Shown in pieces: positions 27,673 through 35,723 of a stretch of DNA of 64,000 nucleotides. Position 1 is the first letter of the stretch; every line of letters starts with the position of its first letter. Made by a program: the position numbers and the translations under genes. Under the pieces are notes generated by a model. That model searched no databases. It saw only the letters and a program-made list of their open reading frames with translations, and was not told where the DNA came from. Location: positions 1,550,001 through 1,614,000 of the forward strand of contig CBDDKB010000002.1 of assembly GCA_965229935.1 (NCBI GenBank), read 5' to 3'. The stretch is from SPJN01 sp965229935 (GTDB taxonomy: Bacteria; Pseudomonadota; Alphaproteobacteria; SPJN01).

Positions 27673-28617
27673 TCATGGCCCCAATTGCGGCGGTACATTC
27701 GCATCCGGCATACCGGTCAGGCCACCAATGATGGCATTGACCGCCGGACCGCCGATCAGGATCATCAATGCAGGCAAGAAGCACAGCACCATCACCAAAG
27801 TCATGCGGACTGAAATTTTACCGGCAACCTCGCGCGCCTCTGTCATGCGCCGTTCACGCAAGTCACTTGAATAGCCGCGCAACGTATCGCCAAGGGGGGC
27901 GCCATGGATCAAGGATTGGCGGAACATTCCGGCAAGTTCCCGCGCCTCGTCAACGCCAAGGCGGCGGGACCAGCGCGTCAGCGCCGCGTCATAGGTCATG
28001 CCAGTATCAATATCATGCACCAAGTCTATCAGCCCCGCTTGCGTTAAAGGAGCAGCGCGCCCGGCATGGCGCGCCACATGGCGGATTGACTGATCGAGTG
28101 ACAGACCTGCTTCAACCGTCAACACAAACAGATCAAGCACGAAGGCAAATTCCTGCCGCACCCGGTTCTTACGCGAGTTCGCCATGATCGTCAGCCATTG
28201 GCCCGCGCCCACATAAGCAATAGTGAAGCCCAGCACCGTCAACGTGATCTGGATCATGACGGGCAGACCCGCACCAGATGACGCCCACACATAGGTCGAT
28301 ACGGTCACGGCAACGCTTGTCAGCAAACGCAGCAGCGCAAACCGATGCAAGGCGTTAACGCGCGAAAAATCCGCTTCCTGCAATTGTGCAATCAGCTTGA
28401 TCCGTTCTTTGCCAGTCGGTTCAAGCCAGCGCCAGATCCCTACGCTTTCCACGTCTGCAGTGACTTCGGGTTCAGGGCGACGGTGTTTGCGCACAACGGC
28501 GAACTGCTGCAAGCGCTGTTCAACTTGGGCAGACTGGCTTTGCGCCTGCATGGCACGCGCTACAAGTAATGAGCCACCGGCAATCAAAAGAGCTGCGAGT
28601 AATAGGATCAGGCTCAC
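27673..28617 (-). CDS. tadC: TadC-type inner-membrane platform protein (type II secretion F family)
   Basis: A 314-residue membrane protein of the GspF fold with hydrophobic segments near residues 2-20, about 110-150 and 270-300, and the central DLFVLTVEAGLSLDQSIRHVA helix pair typical of the family. It forms the inner-membrane platform with TadB. Its start overlaps the tadB stop by 4 bp (ATGA). Confidence 0.9.
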   Translation of the reverse strand: MSLILLLAALLIAGGSLLVARAMQAQSQSAQVEQRLQQFAVVRKHRRPEPEVTADVESVGIWRWLEPTGKERIKLIAQLQEADFSRVNALHRFALLRLLTSVAVTVSTYVWASSGAGLPVMIQITLTVLGFTIAYVGAGQWLTIMANSRKNRVRQEFAFVLDLFVLTVEAGLSLDQSIRHVARHAGRAAPLTQAGLIDLVHDIDTGMTYDAALTRWSRRLGVDEARELAGMFRQSLIHGAPLGDTLRGYSSDLRERRMTEAREVAGKISVRMTLVMVLCFLPALMILIGGPAVNAIIGGLTGMPDANVPPQLGP

Positions 28618-29558
28618 ATCACACCTCCCTGCCGCATCATCCGGCGCAGCAAGACGGCACCGATCAGCACAAGGCCAACAGCAACACCAAACAACATATG
28701 GCCAGCCGGTTCGGTGAAGAAGAAACTGATATAGCCGGGATTAATAATGGCAAACCCAATACTGATCACAAACGGCAATGCGGTCAGCACTGTTGCACTG
28801 CCCCTTGTTTCTGATGTCGTCGCAGCAAGTTCGCGGCGCACACGGTCCTGATCCTTCAACAGGCCAATCAAATTACCCAGAATATCGGTAATCCGACCCC
28901 CATAGCGCAAATTGGTGTCGATTGCCGTGTGGAACATATGAAGTTCCGGCACATCAATGCGAACGGCAAGCCATCCAACCGCCTCAGCCACCGTTGCGCC
29001 GTGATCAATACGGCGCACCATCGGATCCAAATAGCGCTTGGACGGGTCAGAGGCGACATTCATCGCGCGGCCCAAAGCCTGCTGCAATGTGTTCCCGATC
29101 AACAGCAACTGACGCACCCGATCAAAATAACCGGGTAAGGTTTCGCGAAACTCGGCCAAACGGCGGGCGGCAATCAGTTCCAACACCAGCCACATAATCG
29201 CGAGGATCGACAAAAGACAGATCAAGGCGAATATAAATCCGGCGACAAATACCAGCAAAAACAACAGCGAGCCGACAAAGCCTGCCGCTACCATCACGGT
29301 GCTGGGGGATGGGTTGATATCCGCACGCGCAACGCGGACCCGCACAAAATCAGGTATCCAATTGGGCAGCAGGTCCAGAATGCCTGCCTCCTCACCCGAC
29401 CAATCAAGCAAACGTTGATCCGTACGCAAACGGCGCAGACGTTGAAAGACTAACAGCTCCCGTTCCTGCCGTTCCTGTTCCGCCCGCCACAGGATGAGAA
29501 ATCCCGCAATCATGCCGATGCCGACAATGAATAATAGGATTGAGGTCAGAACGCTCAT
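28614..29558 (-). CDS. tadB: TadB-type inner-membrane platform protein
   Basis: A 314-residue GspF-family protein, paralogous to TadC. It has a short N-terminal helix (LTSILLFIVGIGMIAGFLIL), a pair of central helices (LFLLVFVAGFIFALICLLSILAIM region) and a C-terminal pair ending in LVLIGAVLLRRMM. It starts 4 bp inside the end of the TadA gene, consistent with translational coupling. Confidence 0.9.
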   Translation of the reverse strand: MSVLTSILLFIVGIGMIAGFLILWRAEQERQERELLVFQRLRRLRTDQRLLDWSGEEAGILDLLPNWIPDFVRVRVARADINPSPSTVMVAAGFVGSLLFLLVFVAGFIFALICLLSILAIMWLVLELIAARRLAEFRETLPGYFDRVRQLLLIGNTLQQALGRAMNVASDPSKRYLDPMVRRIDHGATVAEAVGWLAVRIDVPELHMFHTAIDTNLRYGGRITDILGNLIGLLKDQDRVRRELAATTSETRGSATVLTALPFVISIGFAIINPGYISFFFTEPAGHMLFGVAVGLVLIGAVLLRRMMRQGGVM

Positions 29559-30865
29559 CTTGCGACCTGCCTTGCCTGCGCAGGTGTCACCGCCATGCGG
29601 TCACTGAAATAGGGCCGTCGGGACAAGGTTTCAAAATGCCCACGCCCGGACAAGGGCGGCTCTTCCACAAAGCGGTAGAGTTCGTTTAGGGAATAGGTGT
29701 CGCCCTCTACCCCGGTTAATTCCATGACGGAGGTTATGCGACGTTGCCCATCCACATGGCGCACAGTTTGCACAATCAATTGAATCGCGGATGAGATATA
29801 GCGTTGCCGCAATCTTGTATCAGCCTCAAGCCCGCCAAAGCCCAGAAGCATTTCAAGCCGGGCCAACCCATCGCGGGCTGAGTTTGCATGCATCGTGGCG
29901 AGCGAGCCATCATGCCCGGTGGACATGGCCTGCAGCATATCAACCGCCTCTGCCCCGCGCACCTCGCCCAGCAAAATACGGTCAGGGCGCATACGCAATG
30001 CGTTACGCACAAGATCACGGGCTGATACTTCACCGCCGCCTTCAGGGCTGGCCGGGCGGGTTTCAAGCCGCACCACATGGTCCTGCTGCAATTGCAGTTC
30101 CGCCGCGTCTTCAATCGTCACCAACCGTTCATTGTTGGGAATATAGGCGGACAACATATTCAGCAATGTCGTCTTACCGGACCCTGTGCCACCCAGCACA
30201 AGAATATTCAGCCGAGACAAAACGGCCTGACTAAGAAAATCAATCATCGCCTGGGAGGCTGACCCCAGCCGCACCAATTCAGGACCACTTATAGAGGCAT
30301 TGTTGAATTTACGGATCGACACCATGGGCCCATCCAATGAGACGGGCGGGATCACAATATTGACACGGCTACCATCAGGCAGACGCGCATCAACAAAGGG
30401 ATTGGCCTCGTCCACGCGGCGACCGATTGGGCCGACAATGCGGTGAATGATCGACATCAAATGTTCATTGTCACGGAACCGCACGGCAACCTGCATCAGC
30501 TTGCCCTTGCGTTCCACATAAACGCGCGAACAGCCATTGACGATAATGTCACCGCAATCAGGGTCAGCCAACAAAGGCTCAAGCGGGCCAAGGCCGCGAA
30601 TTTCATTGCGCACATCTTCGACAAGGCGGCCACGTTCCGCTGCGTTCAGGGCAACCCCTTCACCCAGCAATGCAACGCCCACGGCCTGTGAAATTTCAGA
30701 CTGCAGCGCCTCGATCGACATATCCTCGGCGCGCAAATGTTTCTGTTCAAGATGATCAAGGGTCAGCTGAAAGCTTTGAAACTTGATGTCCTGATATAGA
30801 TCAGTGGTCGCAATGTCAGAGGTACGCGACCGATCAATCGTCATATGTTCGCGTGCTGCCACCAT
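29555..30865 (-). CDS. cpaF: TadA/CpaF-type pilus assembly ATPase
   Basis: A 436-residue secretion ATPase. Walker A is GGTGSGKTTLLNML (about residues 220-233), the Asp box and Walker B lie in RPDRILLGEVRGAEAVDML, and the His box is TGHDGSLATMHANSARDGL. It powers extension, and probably retraction, of the Tad pilus. ATG 30865 is preceded by GGAG at suitable spacing and lies 4 bp after the cpaE stop. Confidence 0.94.
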   Translation of the reverse strand: MVAAREHMTIDRSRTSDIATTDLYQDIKFQSFQLTLDHLEQKHLRAEDMSIEALQSEISQAVGVALLGEGVALNAAERGRLVEDVRNEIRGLGPLEPLLADPDCGDIIVNGCSRVYVERKGKLMQVAVRFRDNEHLMSIIHRIVGPIGRRVDEANPFVDARLPDGSRVNIVIPPVSLDGPMVSIRKFNNASISGPELVRLGSASQAMIDFLSQAVLSRLNILVLGGTGSGKTTLLNMLSAYIPNNERLVTIEDAAELQLQQDHVVRLETRPASPEGGGEVSARDLVRNALRMRPDRILLGEVRGAEAVDMLQAMSTGHDGSLATMHANSARDGLARLEMLLGFGGLEADTRLRQRYISSAIQLIVQTVRHVDGQRRITSVMELTGVEGDTYSLNELYRFVEEPPLSGRGHFETLSRRPYFSDRMAVTPAQARQVAR

Positions 30866-30869
30866 AATA

Positions 30870-32129
30870 CTAGCTCCGGCCCATTAGATTGCGAATGCGG
30901 CCCACAAAACCACCACCGGCAGGGTCGGCCTTAACATCTTCACCCAGCAACAAGCTGCGTACCTTTAGGCTATAGGGGTGCGTGGGTTGATGAAGCACAA
31001 GGGGCACCCCCTCATTCACCGCATCAGGTAGGTTCAGGGGCGCCGCGGGCAATGACCCCGCAAGGGGTAACCCCAAAGTGTCAGCAATACGGTGTGCCGC
31101 CAGTGTTTGGCCCGGTTCTTCATTCACCACCAACAGGCGCAGGCCGGTACGGGCCAGCTCTTCAGGGTCAGCCTGTCCAAAGATTTGCCGCAACAAACGG
31201 CTGCCGCCGCTGACGCTGATCATGTTGGGCTGCACCGCAAGATAATCAAACGCAACGCCCACGGCACTGATCGACAATAGCGGCCCAAGTCCGATATTCA
31301 ACCAACTGCCGCTGGCATAAATCACCACCTGATCAAAGAAGGGGCGCACCAGCGTCAGCATGGCATTCAGCTTGGCGGGATCCAACACTTCCTGCATGGC
31401 AAGGGCATTGCTGTTCACCAAACGGGTAGGCAACAAATAAAGCTTGTCATATTGGTCAGAGGCCAAGGCACTTAACAACAATGTTTCATCAAGGCGGGGC
31501 AGATCGACCAAGGCATCCTCAACCGTATAGGTCGGGTCCATGCCCAGCGCCAACGCCGCCTCATCCCCTTGCGCTGACAGGTCAATCAGCAGCGTTTTCG
31601 CGCCATTCGCGGCAAAGGCCGCCGCCATATTCGCCGCCGCAATGGCAACATCCTGATCTTCGCGGGCAGAGGTGATGACATGCAGCACCCCTTGGGCCTT
31701 TGACATGGTGCGGTCATGATGACGATGCAGATGCGTGCTGATTTGGGCGCGCACTTCATCAATCGTAATATCGCGGTCAATGAAATCCACCGCGCCAGCA
31801 CGCATGGCAGACAATACAAGCTGGGCGGACAATGAATCGCCCGATGCCACAATCGGCAGACCCGGACGACGTTCCTTCATCATGCGCACAATATCAAGCA
31901 GGCTTTCACCCCCTGCCGGACGCGCATCAAGATCAAGCACCAGCAGGTCAGCATCAAGACCATCAATCAGTTCATCAACCAATGACACGTCAGGTTCTGC
32001 GGCCGCCAAAGTTGCTGTTGTGCGCAACCCTTCGGTCAGCCGTTCGATTAGCGAGCTGTCCTCTGACACAACAATGATACGGAACGGATCATCCTTGCTA
32101 GAAGTCATGTTCACAACTTTGTCGTTCAT
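30870..32129 (-). CDS. cpaE: CpaE/TadZ-type localisation protein
   Basis: A 419-residue protein with an N-terminal receiver-like domain (IIVVSEDSSLIERL ... LLVLDLDARPAGGESLLD) and a C-terminal ParA/MinD-like domain. The expected P-loop is degenerate: HVITSAREDQDVAIAAANMAAA lacks the Gly-Lys-Thr of an active deviant Walker A, so it may bind nucleotide poorly or not at all. In Caulobacter CpaE places the pilus secretin at the pole. It overlaps cpaC by 4 bp. Confidence 0.88.
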   Translation of the reverse strand: MNDKVVNMTSSKDDPFRIIVVSEDSSLIERLTEGLRTTATLAAAEPDVSLVDELIDGLDADLLVLDLDARPAGGESLLDIVRMMKERRPGLPIVASGDSLSAQLVLSAMRAGAVDFIDRDITIDEVRAQISTHLHRHHDRTMSKAQGVLHVITSAREDQDVAIAAANMAAAFAANGAKTLLIDLSAQGDEAALALGMDPTYTVEDALVDLPRLDETLLLSALASDQYDKLYLLPTRLVNSNALAMQEVLDPAKLNAMLTLVRPFFDQVVIYASGSWLNIGLGPLLSISAVGVAFDYLAVQPNMISVSGGSRLLRQIFGQADPEELARTGLRLLVVNEEPGQTLAAHRIADTLGLPLAGSLPAAPLNLPDAVNEGVPLVLHQPTHPYSLKVRSLLLGEDVKADPAGGGFVGRIRNLMGRS

Positions 32130-33484
32130 GGCAGCAATCCCTGATATTTCAGCTTATCCTCAAGATCATTGGTGCCGAGGAGGAAATCACCAGTGGTGGG
32201 GCGGTAATTGATCAAGGTTTCACCCGGCAAGGCGACTGGCACCTGCTTGCCCGTTTCAGATGAAATCAGACGCGGGGTTGCAATGATGATCAGCTCCTGC
32301 GATTCCTTGACCGCACGCATACGTTTAAAGAATGCCCCAAGAATCGGAATATCACCCAGCCCCGGAACGCGTTCTTCGATATTGGCGGTACTGTTCATCA
32401 TCAACCCGGCAAGGACAAAGCTTTGCCCGTCTTCAAGAGCTACCGTCGTCGTGGTTGACCGGCGGCGCAATGCTGGAACATTAAAGCCCTGCAGGGTCAG
32501 CGCATTGGCGTAATCAAGCTCGCTTACCTCGGGCGAGATTTTCAGCTCAATCTTACCGCCTTCAACGATGCGCGGTTCAACATCCAGTTTGACGCCAAAG
32601 GGTTTATATTCAATCGTCACCGTACCGCTGCCTGCGGTCCCTTGCGGGACGGGAATCGGCACCTCACCACCGGCGAGGAAGCTTGCCTCCTCCCCCGATT
32701 TTACTTGCAAGGTCGGCTCTGCCAACACTTGTGCAAGGTCAGTGCCGTTAAGGGCAGAGATAACGCCCAGAATATTTGCACCGGGCTTACCAATCAGCAG
32801 ATTAAACGCATCATTGATTGGCAACCCTGCGGTTAGGTCAAGCGCGGTTTTGCCAAGGTCAAAACTGCTTAGGGTGCTGGGCGCGGTTGCAGCACCAACA
32901 ATATCACCGCCCAGAACGCGGAAGTCGAAGCCAAGCGATTTCAGCGTCGACACTGATACAGCGGCAAAGCGCACATCAACAGCAACCATGTCAGGGCCAG
33001 CAACACGCGCCAGATCAACAAAACGTTTGCCCAGAATGGCGGTCACAAGCGCACGCGCCCGTTCAAGCGCCGCTTCACTTTCCGCAGTGCCAACCAAATA
33101 GGTCCGGCCCTTTTCAGTGCGTACATCAAGCCCGGTCAATGACGGATCACGATCAAGCAAACGGCGCAGGGTTTCAGTATCCGCCTTAACGGTCACTAAA
33201 AAGTCGTAACGCTGTTCCTGATCTTCGGTGCCGTCCTTTAACACCCAAACGGACATGGCGGTACGGCCATATGATTTGCCAAGCACGCGCAGCTCATGAT
33301 CGGAAACCGCCACCACCTCTGCGACGCCTTCATCGGCGATGGCGACGCGGATGACGATGCGGTCTTCCTTGATGAATTTTTGCATGCCGGGGTTAAGGAT
33401 AATCTCCCGCGCCTGCGCTGCTGTTGTCCCTATCAAGGGCAGCATGACAAGCATGGCCAGAATAAATGATAAACGCCTAACCAT
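32126..33484 (-). CDS. cpaC: CpaC/RcpA-type outer-membrane secretin
   Basis: A 452-residue exported protein: signal peptide (ILAMLVMLPLIGTTAAQA), an N-terminal BON-like/pilus-specific region (IVIRVAIADEGVAEVVAVSDHELRVLG) and a C-terminal secretin domain (FLAGGEVPIPVPQ, PFGVKLDVEPRIVEGGKIELKI, VPGLGDIPILGAFFK). It forms the outer-membrane pore for the Tad pilus. Its start codon shares one base with the cpaB stop. Confidence 0.94.
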   Translation of the reverse strand: MVRRLSFILAMLVMLPLIGTTAAQAREIILNPGMQKFIKEDRIVIRVAIADEGVAEVVAVSDHELRVLGKSYGRTAMSVWVLKDGTEDQEQRYDFLVTVKADTETLRRLLDRDPSLTGLDVRTEKGRTYLVGTAESEAALERARALVTAILGKRFVDLARVAGPDMVAVDVRFAAVSVSTLKSLGFDFRVLGGDIVGAATAPSTLSSFDLGKTALDLTAGLPINDAFNLLIGKPGANILGVISALNGTDLAQVLAEPTLQVKSGEEASFLAGGEVPIPVPQGTAGSGTVTIEYKPFGVKLDVEPRIVEGGKIELKISPEVSELDYANALTLQGFNVPALRRRSTTTTVALEDGQSFVLAGLMMNSTANIEERVPGLGDIPILGAFFKRMRAVKESQELIIIATPRLISSETGKQVPVALPGETLINYRPTTGDFLLGTNDLEDKLKYQGLLP

Positions 33485-34410
33485 TACCGGGAACCTCCCA
33501 CTGTTGACCGTCCGCCCAATACACGCACCTTCTGGGGCGGGGCTGCTCGTTTCTTGTTACCCTGTTCTGCTGCTGCTTCTTCAAGGCGACGCTTCACACG
33601 CTCTTTCGCATCATCGCCGCGCAGATCATCAACAATGATGGTCTTGTCTTCAGCTACTTCATTATCATCCAGGCCGCGCAATGACAGGAAGTAGGTGCCC
33701 ATGTCGCGCGCAAGGGCAAAGCGGGACGCCTGTTCCGGCGTCAGGGCAAGAGTGACATTCCGATAGGGGTCAACATTCAGTGCCAGATCACCCTTGATCA
33801 ATGGCCCGATACTCAACACCTCAAGATTTTGAATTAGGATCCGCGCTTCGCTGCGGTCTTCGCCACCGGCTGGATTTTCTTCCAACTGGGTTTGGCTAAC
33901 GCGCCGCGACGGTGCCAATGCTGTTTCTTTCAACACATATTGAATATCAACATGATCACCGGGGCGGATAAAATTACCGACCGCGATTTCGTCAGACACA
34001 CGCACCGCAATGGCGCGCATCCCCTCTGGCACCAAGGCGGCCAAGCCAACCTCGTTCGGGGTTTCAGCCATTTGACTGCGCAGCAGGATCTGCCCTGCCT
34101 TCATATCTTCGCGCAGGTAACGGCCACGAATTGATTGGCTGGTCATGACAGCACCCGCCGGGCTTTGCCCTGCAACTTTCAGCACTGTTATATCCTGATC
34201 GGTTAACTGTGTGCCCCGTTCAAGGGCGCGGGACGTTGACCAAATTTGGTAAATAGTCTCTGCCCCATCGCCCTGCCCATTGGCAGAATTACGACCGGAA
34301 TCTGGACCAAATTGACTTGAAACCAATCCATAACCGGCAATAACGATAATCACCGCCGCGATCATGAACCCGATCCCAATAATAAGCTGCGTGCGCGTTT
34401 TGCGCTCCAT
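33484..34410 (-). CDS. cpaB: CpaB/RcpC-type pilus assembly protein
   Basis: A 308-residue protein with one N-terminal transmembrane helix (IGIGFMIAAVIIVIAGYGLV) and a SAF/AFP-III-like domain (RGTQLTDQDITVL, SIRGRYLREDMKAGQILL) that probably contacts peptidoglycan. It is the first gene of the tad operon. ATG 34410 follows GGAGG (34416-34420) and is preferred to the longer frame from 34449. A perfect CtrA box lies about 90 bp upstream. Confidence 0.9.
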   Translation of the reverse strand: MERKTRTQLIIGIGFMIAAVIIVIAGYGLVSSQFGPDSGRNSANGQGDGAETIYQIWSTSRALERGTQLTDQDITVLKVAGQSPAGAVMTSQSIRGRYLREDMKAGQILLRSQMAETPNEVGLAALVPEGMRAIAVRVSDEIAVGNFIRPGDHVDIQYVLKETALAPSRRVSQTQLEENPAGGEDRSEARILIQNLEVLSIGPLIKGDLALNVDPYRNVTLALTPEQASRFALARDMGTYFLSLRGLDDNEVAEDKTIIVDDLRGDDAKERVKRRLEEAAAEQGNKKRAAPPQKVRVLGGRSTVGGSR

Positions 34411-34497
34411 TGAAGCCTCCATGACCGAACAGGCCAATATATTTGCCACTATTGCCAGCTCGCTGGCGGAACTGAGCTACACTCTCGCCTAACCCGG

Positions 34498-34513
34498 TTA
34501 ACCAAAGGTTAAC
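34498..34513. promoter_or_regulatory. CtrA-type box upstream of the Tad operon
   Basis: TTAA (34498-34501), CCAAAGG, TTAAC (34509-34513): perfect TTAA-N7-TTAAC inside a symmetric GTTAACC-AAA-GGTTAAC. It is 88 bp before the cpaB start codon on the minus strand and about 140 bp before the znuC-like gene on the plus strand. In Caulobacter CtrA directly activates pilus genes, so Tad control is the better reading. Confidence 0.75.
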
Positions 34514-34652
34514 AGCTATCGGGGCGACTCCCCAACATGATAATTAACCAATTGATTTTACTGAACTAAATAAATTTAATTGTTTAACAAATCGCCCCCC
34601 CATAAGGTGCACTGATTCTTTTGTGCCCCCTCACCCAGCCAGCGACTGACAC

Positions 34653-35393
34653 ATGAACCAGCCATCACTTATCGCCGCACAGGACATTTCAGTTGCCTAT
34701 AACGGGGTGACAGCGGTTTCAGGCGTGACATTAAAGGTCGAACGGAGCGAGATCGTAACGCTGATCGGGCCAAATGGTGCGGGCAAGTCAACCATCATCA
34801 GGGCGTTGTTGGGCCTTGTCCCCCTTGCGGGCGGCACCATAACCAAACAGCCAAAACTGCGCATTGGCTATGCCCCGCAAAAGCTGAACCTTGATTCTGC
34901 CATGCCGATGAGCGTGACCCGCTTTCTGACCTTAAGCCCCCATGCAGGCAACCCAAATGACTGCGCCGATGCGCTGGCGTTGACGGGCGTTGCGAACTGC
35001 GCCGACAAGCAATTGGCGGATTTGTCGGGCGGTCAATTGCGCCGCGTATTGTTGGCACGCGCCTTTATGACTGCGCCTGATTTGCTTGTCTTGGACGAGC
35101 CTGTCGCCGGCGTCGATGCGCAGGGGCAATCCGACCTTTATGCCCTTATTGGCGAGATTGCGCGCAGCCGCGACTGCGGTGTGCTTGTGGTCAGCCATGA
35201 TCTGCATCTTGTGATGGCCCAGACCGATCATGTGATTTGCATTAATGGACATGTCTGTTGCGAAGGCCATCCGGCCAGCGTCACCAAAGATCCCGCCTAT
35301 CACACATTGTTCCAGCCCACCTCAGCCAGTGGCGATGGAACCGCAGGTGATCTCGCCCCTTATGAGCATCACCACGACCATCATCACCACTAA
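34653..35393 (+). CDS. znuC: ABC transporter ATPase, ZnuC-like, with His-rich tail
   Basis: A 246-residue ATPase: Walker A GPNGAGKST (about residues 39-47), signature LSGGQLRRVLLARAF, Walker B LLVLDEPVAGVD, and switch His in VVSHDLHLVM. The C terminus, EHHHDHHHH, is a metal-binding tail typical of zinc-import ATPases. It energises Zn uptake with ZnuA and ZnuB, but neither is encoded nearby; only a structured non-coding stretch follows. The partner genes may be elsewhere, or the assignment may extend to another metal. Confidence 0.82.
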   Translation: MNQPSLIAAQDISVAYNGVTAVSGVTLKVERSEIVTLIGPNGAGKSTIIRALLGLVPLAGGTITKQPKLRIGYAPQKLNLDSAMPMSVTRFLTLSPHAGNPNDCADALALTGVANCADKQLADLSGGQLRRVLLARAFMTAPDLLVLDEPVAGVDAQGQSDLYALIGEIARSRDCGVLVVSHDLHLVMAQTDHVICINGHVCCEGHPASVTKDPAYHTLFQPTSASGDGTAGDLAPYEHHHDHHHH

Positions 35394-35442
35394 AACAAGC
35401 ACGCAACGCACGGCACGCAAGACCAGCTTGCGCAAAAGGAAA

Positions 35443-35466
35443 CCCGCCTGTTTCGCAACGGGCGGG
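35443..35466 (+). terminator. Hairpin after znuC
   Basis: CCCGCCTG (35443-35450) pairs with CGGGCGGG (35459-35466) around an 8-nt loop, an 8-bp stem with one G-T pair. No T-run follows; A-rich sequence lies upstream, which would give a U-run if read from the minus strand. Confidence 0.45.
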
Positions 35467-35489
35467 CTAAAGTTTGGTTTGGGTTATTT

Positions 35490-35598
35490 GTCGTGCCACT
35501 CGCTTACTCCACACGACGATAAGAGTGGCAGGGGCCCCGTTCATGCAACAGGGGGGATTGGGGGGGGGCTGGGTTAACATGATCGGCAGCCCCTGCCA
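35490..35598. ncRNA. Structured non-coding stretch with mutually exclusive stems (family not recognised)
   Basis: Three perfect stems can form: GTCGTG/CACGAC (35490-35495 with 35512-35517), TGCCACTC/GAGTGGCA (35494-35501 with 35523-35530), and TGGCAGGGGC/GCCCCTGCCA (35526-35535 with 35589-35598). The first two share bases, and the second and third share 35526-35530, so they are alternatives, as in a switch or attenuator. Nothing here encodes a credible protein. It lies in the 330-bp gap between convergent genes, and the strand transcribed is unknown; a CtrA box at 35658 could serve a minus-strand transcript. I cannot match it to a known riboswitch. Confidence 0.4.
35551..35573 (+). other. Run of guanines with G-quadruplex potential
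   Basis: Six G (35551-35556), ATT, nine G (35560-35568), CT, GGG (35571-35573), located in the loop between the 10-bp arms described at 35526-35598. The long run can supply two of the four tracts. It is exceptional in an otherwise balanced genome segment. Confidence 0.5.
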
Positions 35599-35657
35599 TC
35601 TCAGAAAGCCATCACCAGGTGATTGCGTTCTGATAGGTGCATCATGCCCCCACAAGC

Positions 35658-35673
35658 TTAACGAAACCTTAAC
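35658..35673. promoter_or_regulatory. CtrA-type box in the znuC-esterase intergenic region
   Basis: TTAA (35658-35661), CGAAACC, TTAAC (35669-35673): a third perfect TTAA-N7-TTAAC. Both flanking genes converge on it, so it does not lie upstream of an annotated gene; it could belong to an unannotated RNA. Confidence 0.55.
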
Positions 35674-35723
35674 AGAAAAATAAAAATTCGCGCAGTCGCA
35701 CTTTTATTTAGATCAGACCCATT

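Noticed and set aside
34541..34590. Further CtrA-like site (TTAA...TTAAC) in the Tad/znuC divergent region
   Set aside because: The spacing between the TTAA halves is 4 bases, not 7.
35490..35598. Cobalamin riboswitch, SRP RNA, 6S RNA or RNase P RNA in the znuC-esterase gap
   Set aside because: None of their diagnostic conserved motifs could be found on either strand.
35467..35683. Short frames of 62-69 codons in the znuC-esterase gap
   Set aside because: They run through the G-tract and the complementary arms, and show no protein-like pattern; the region is better read as RNA structure.
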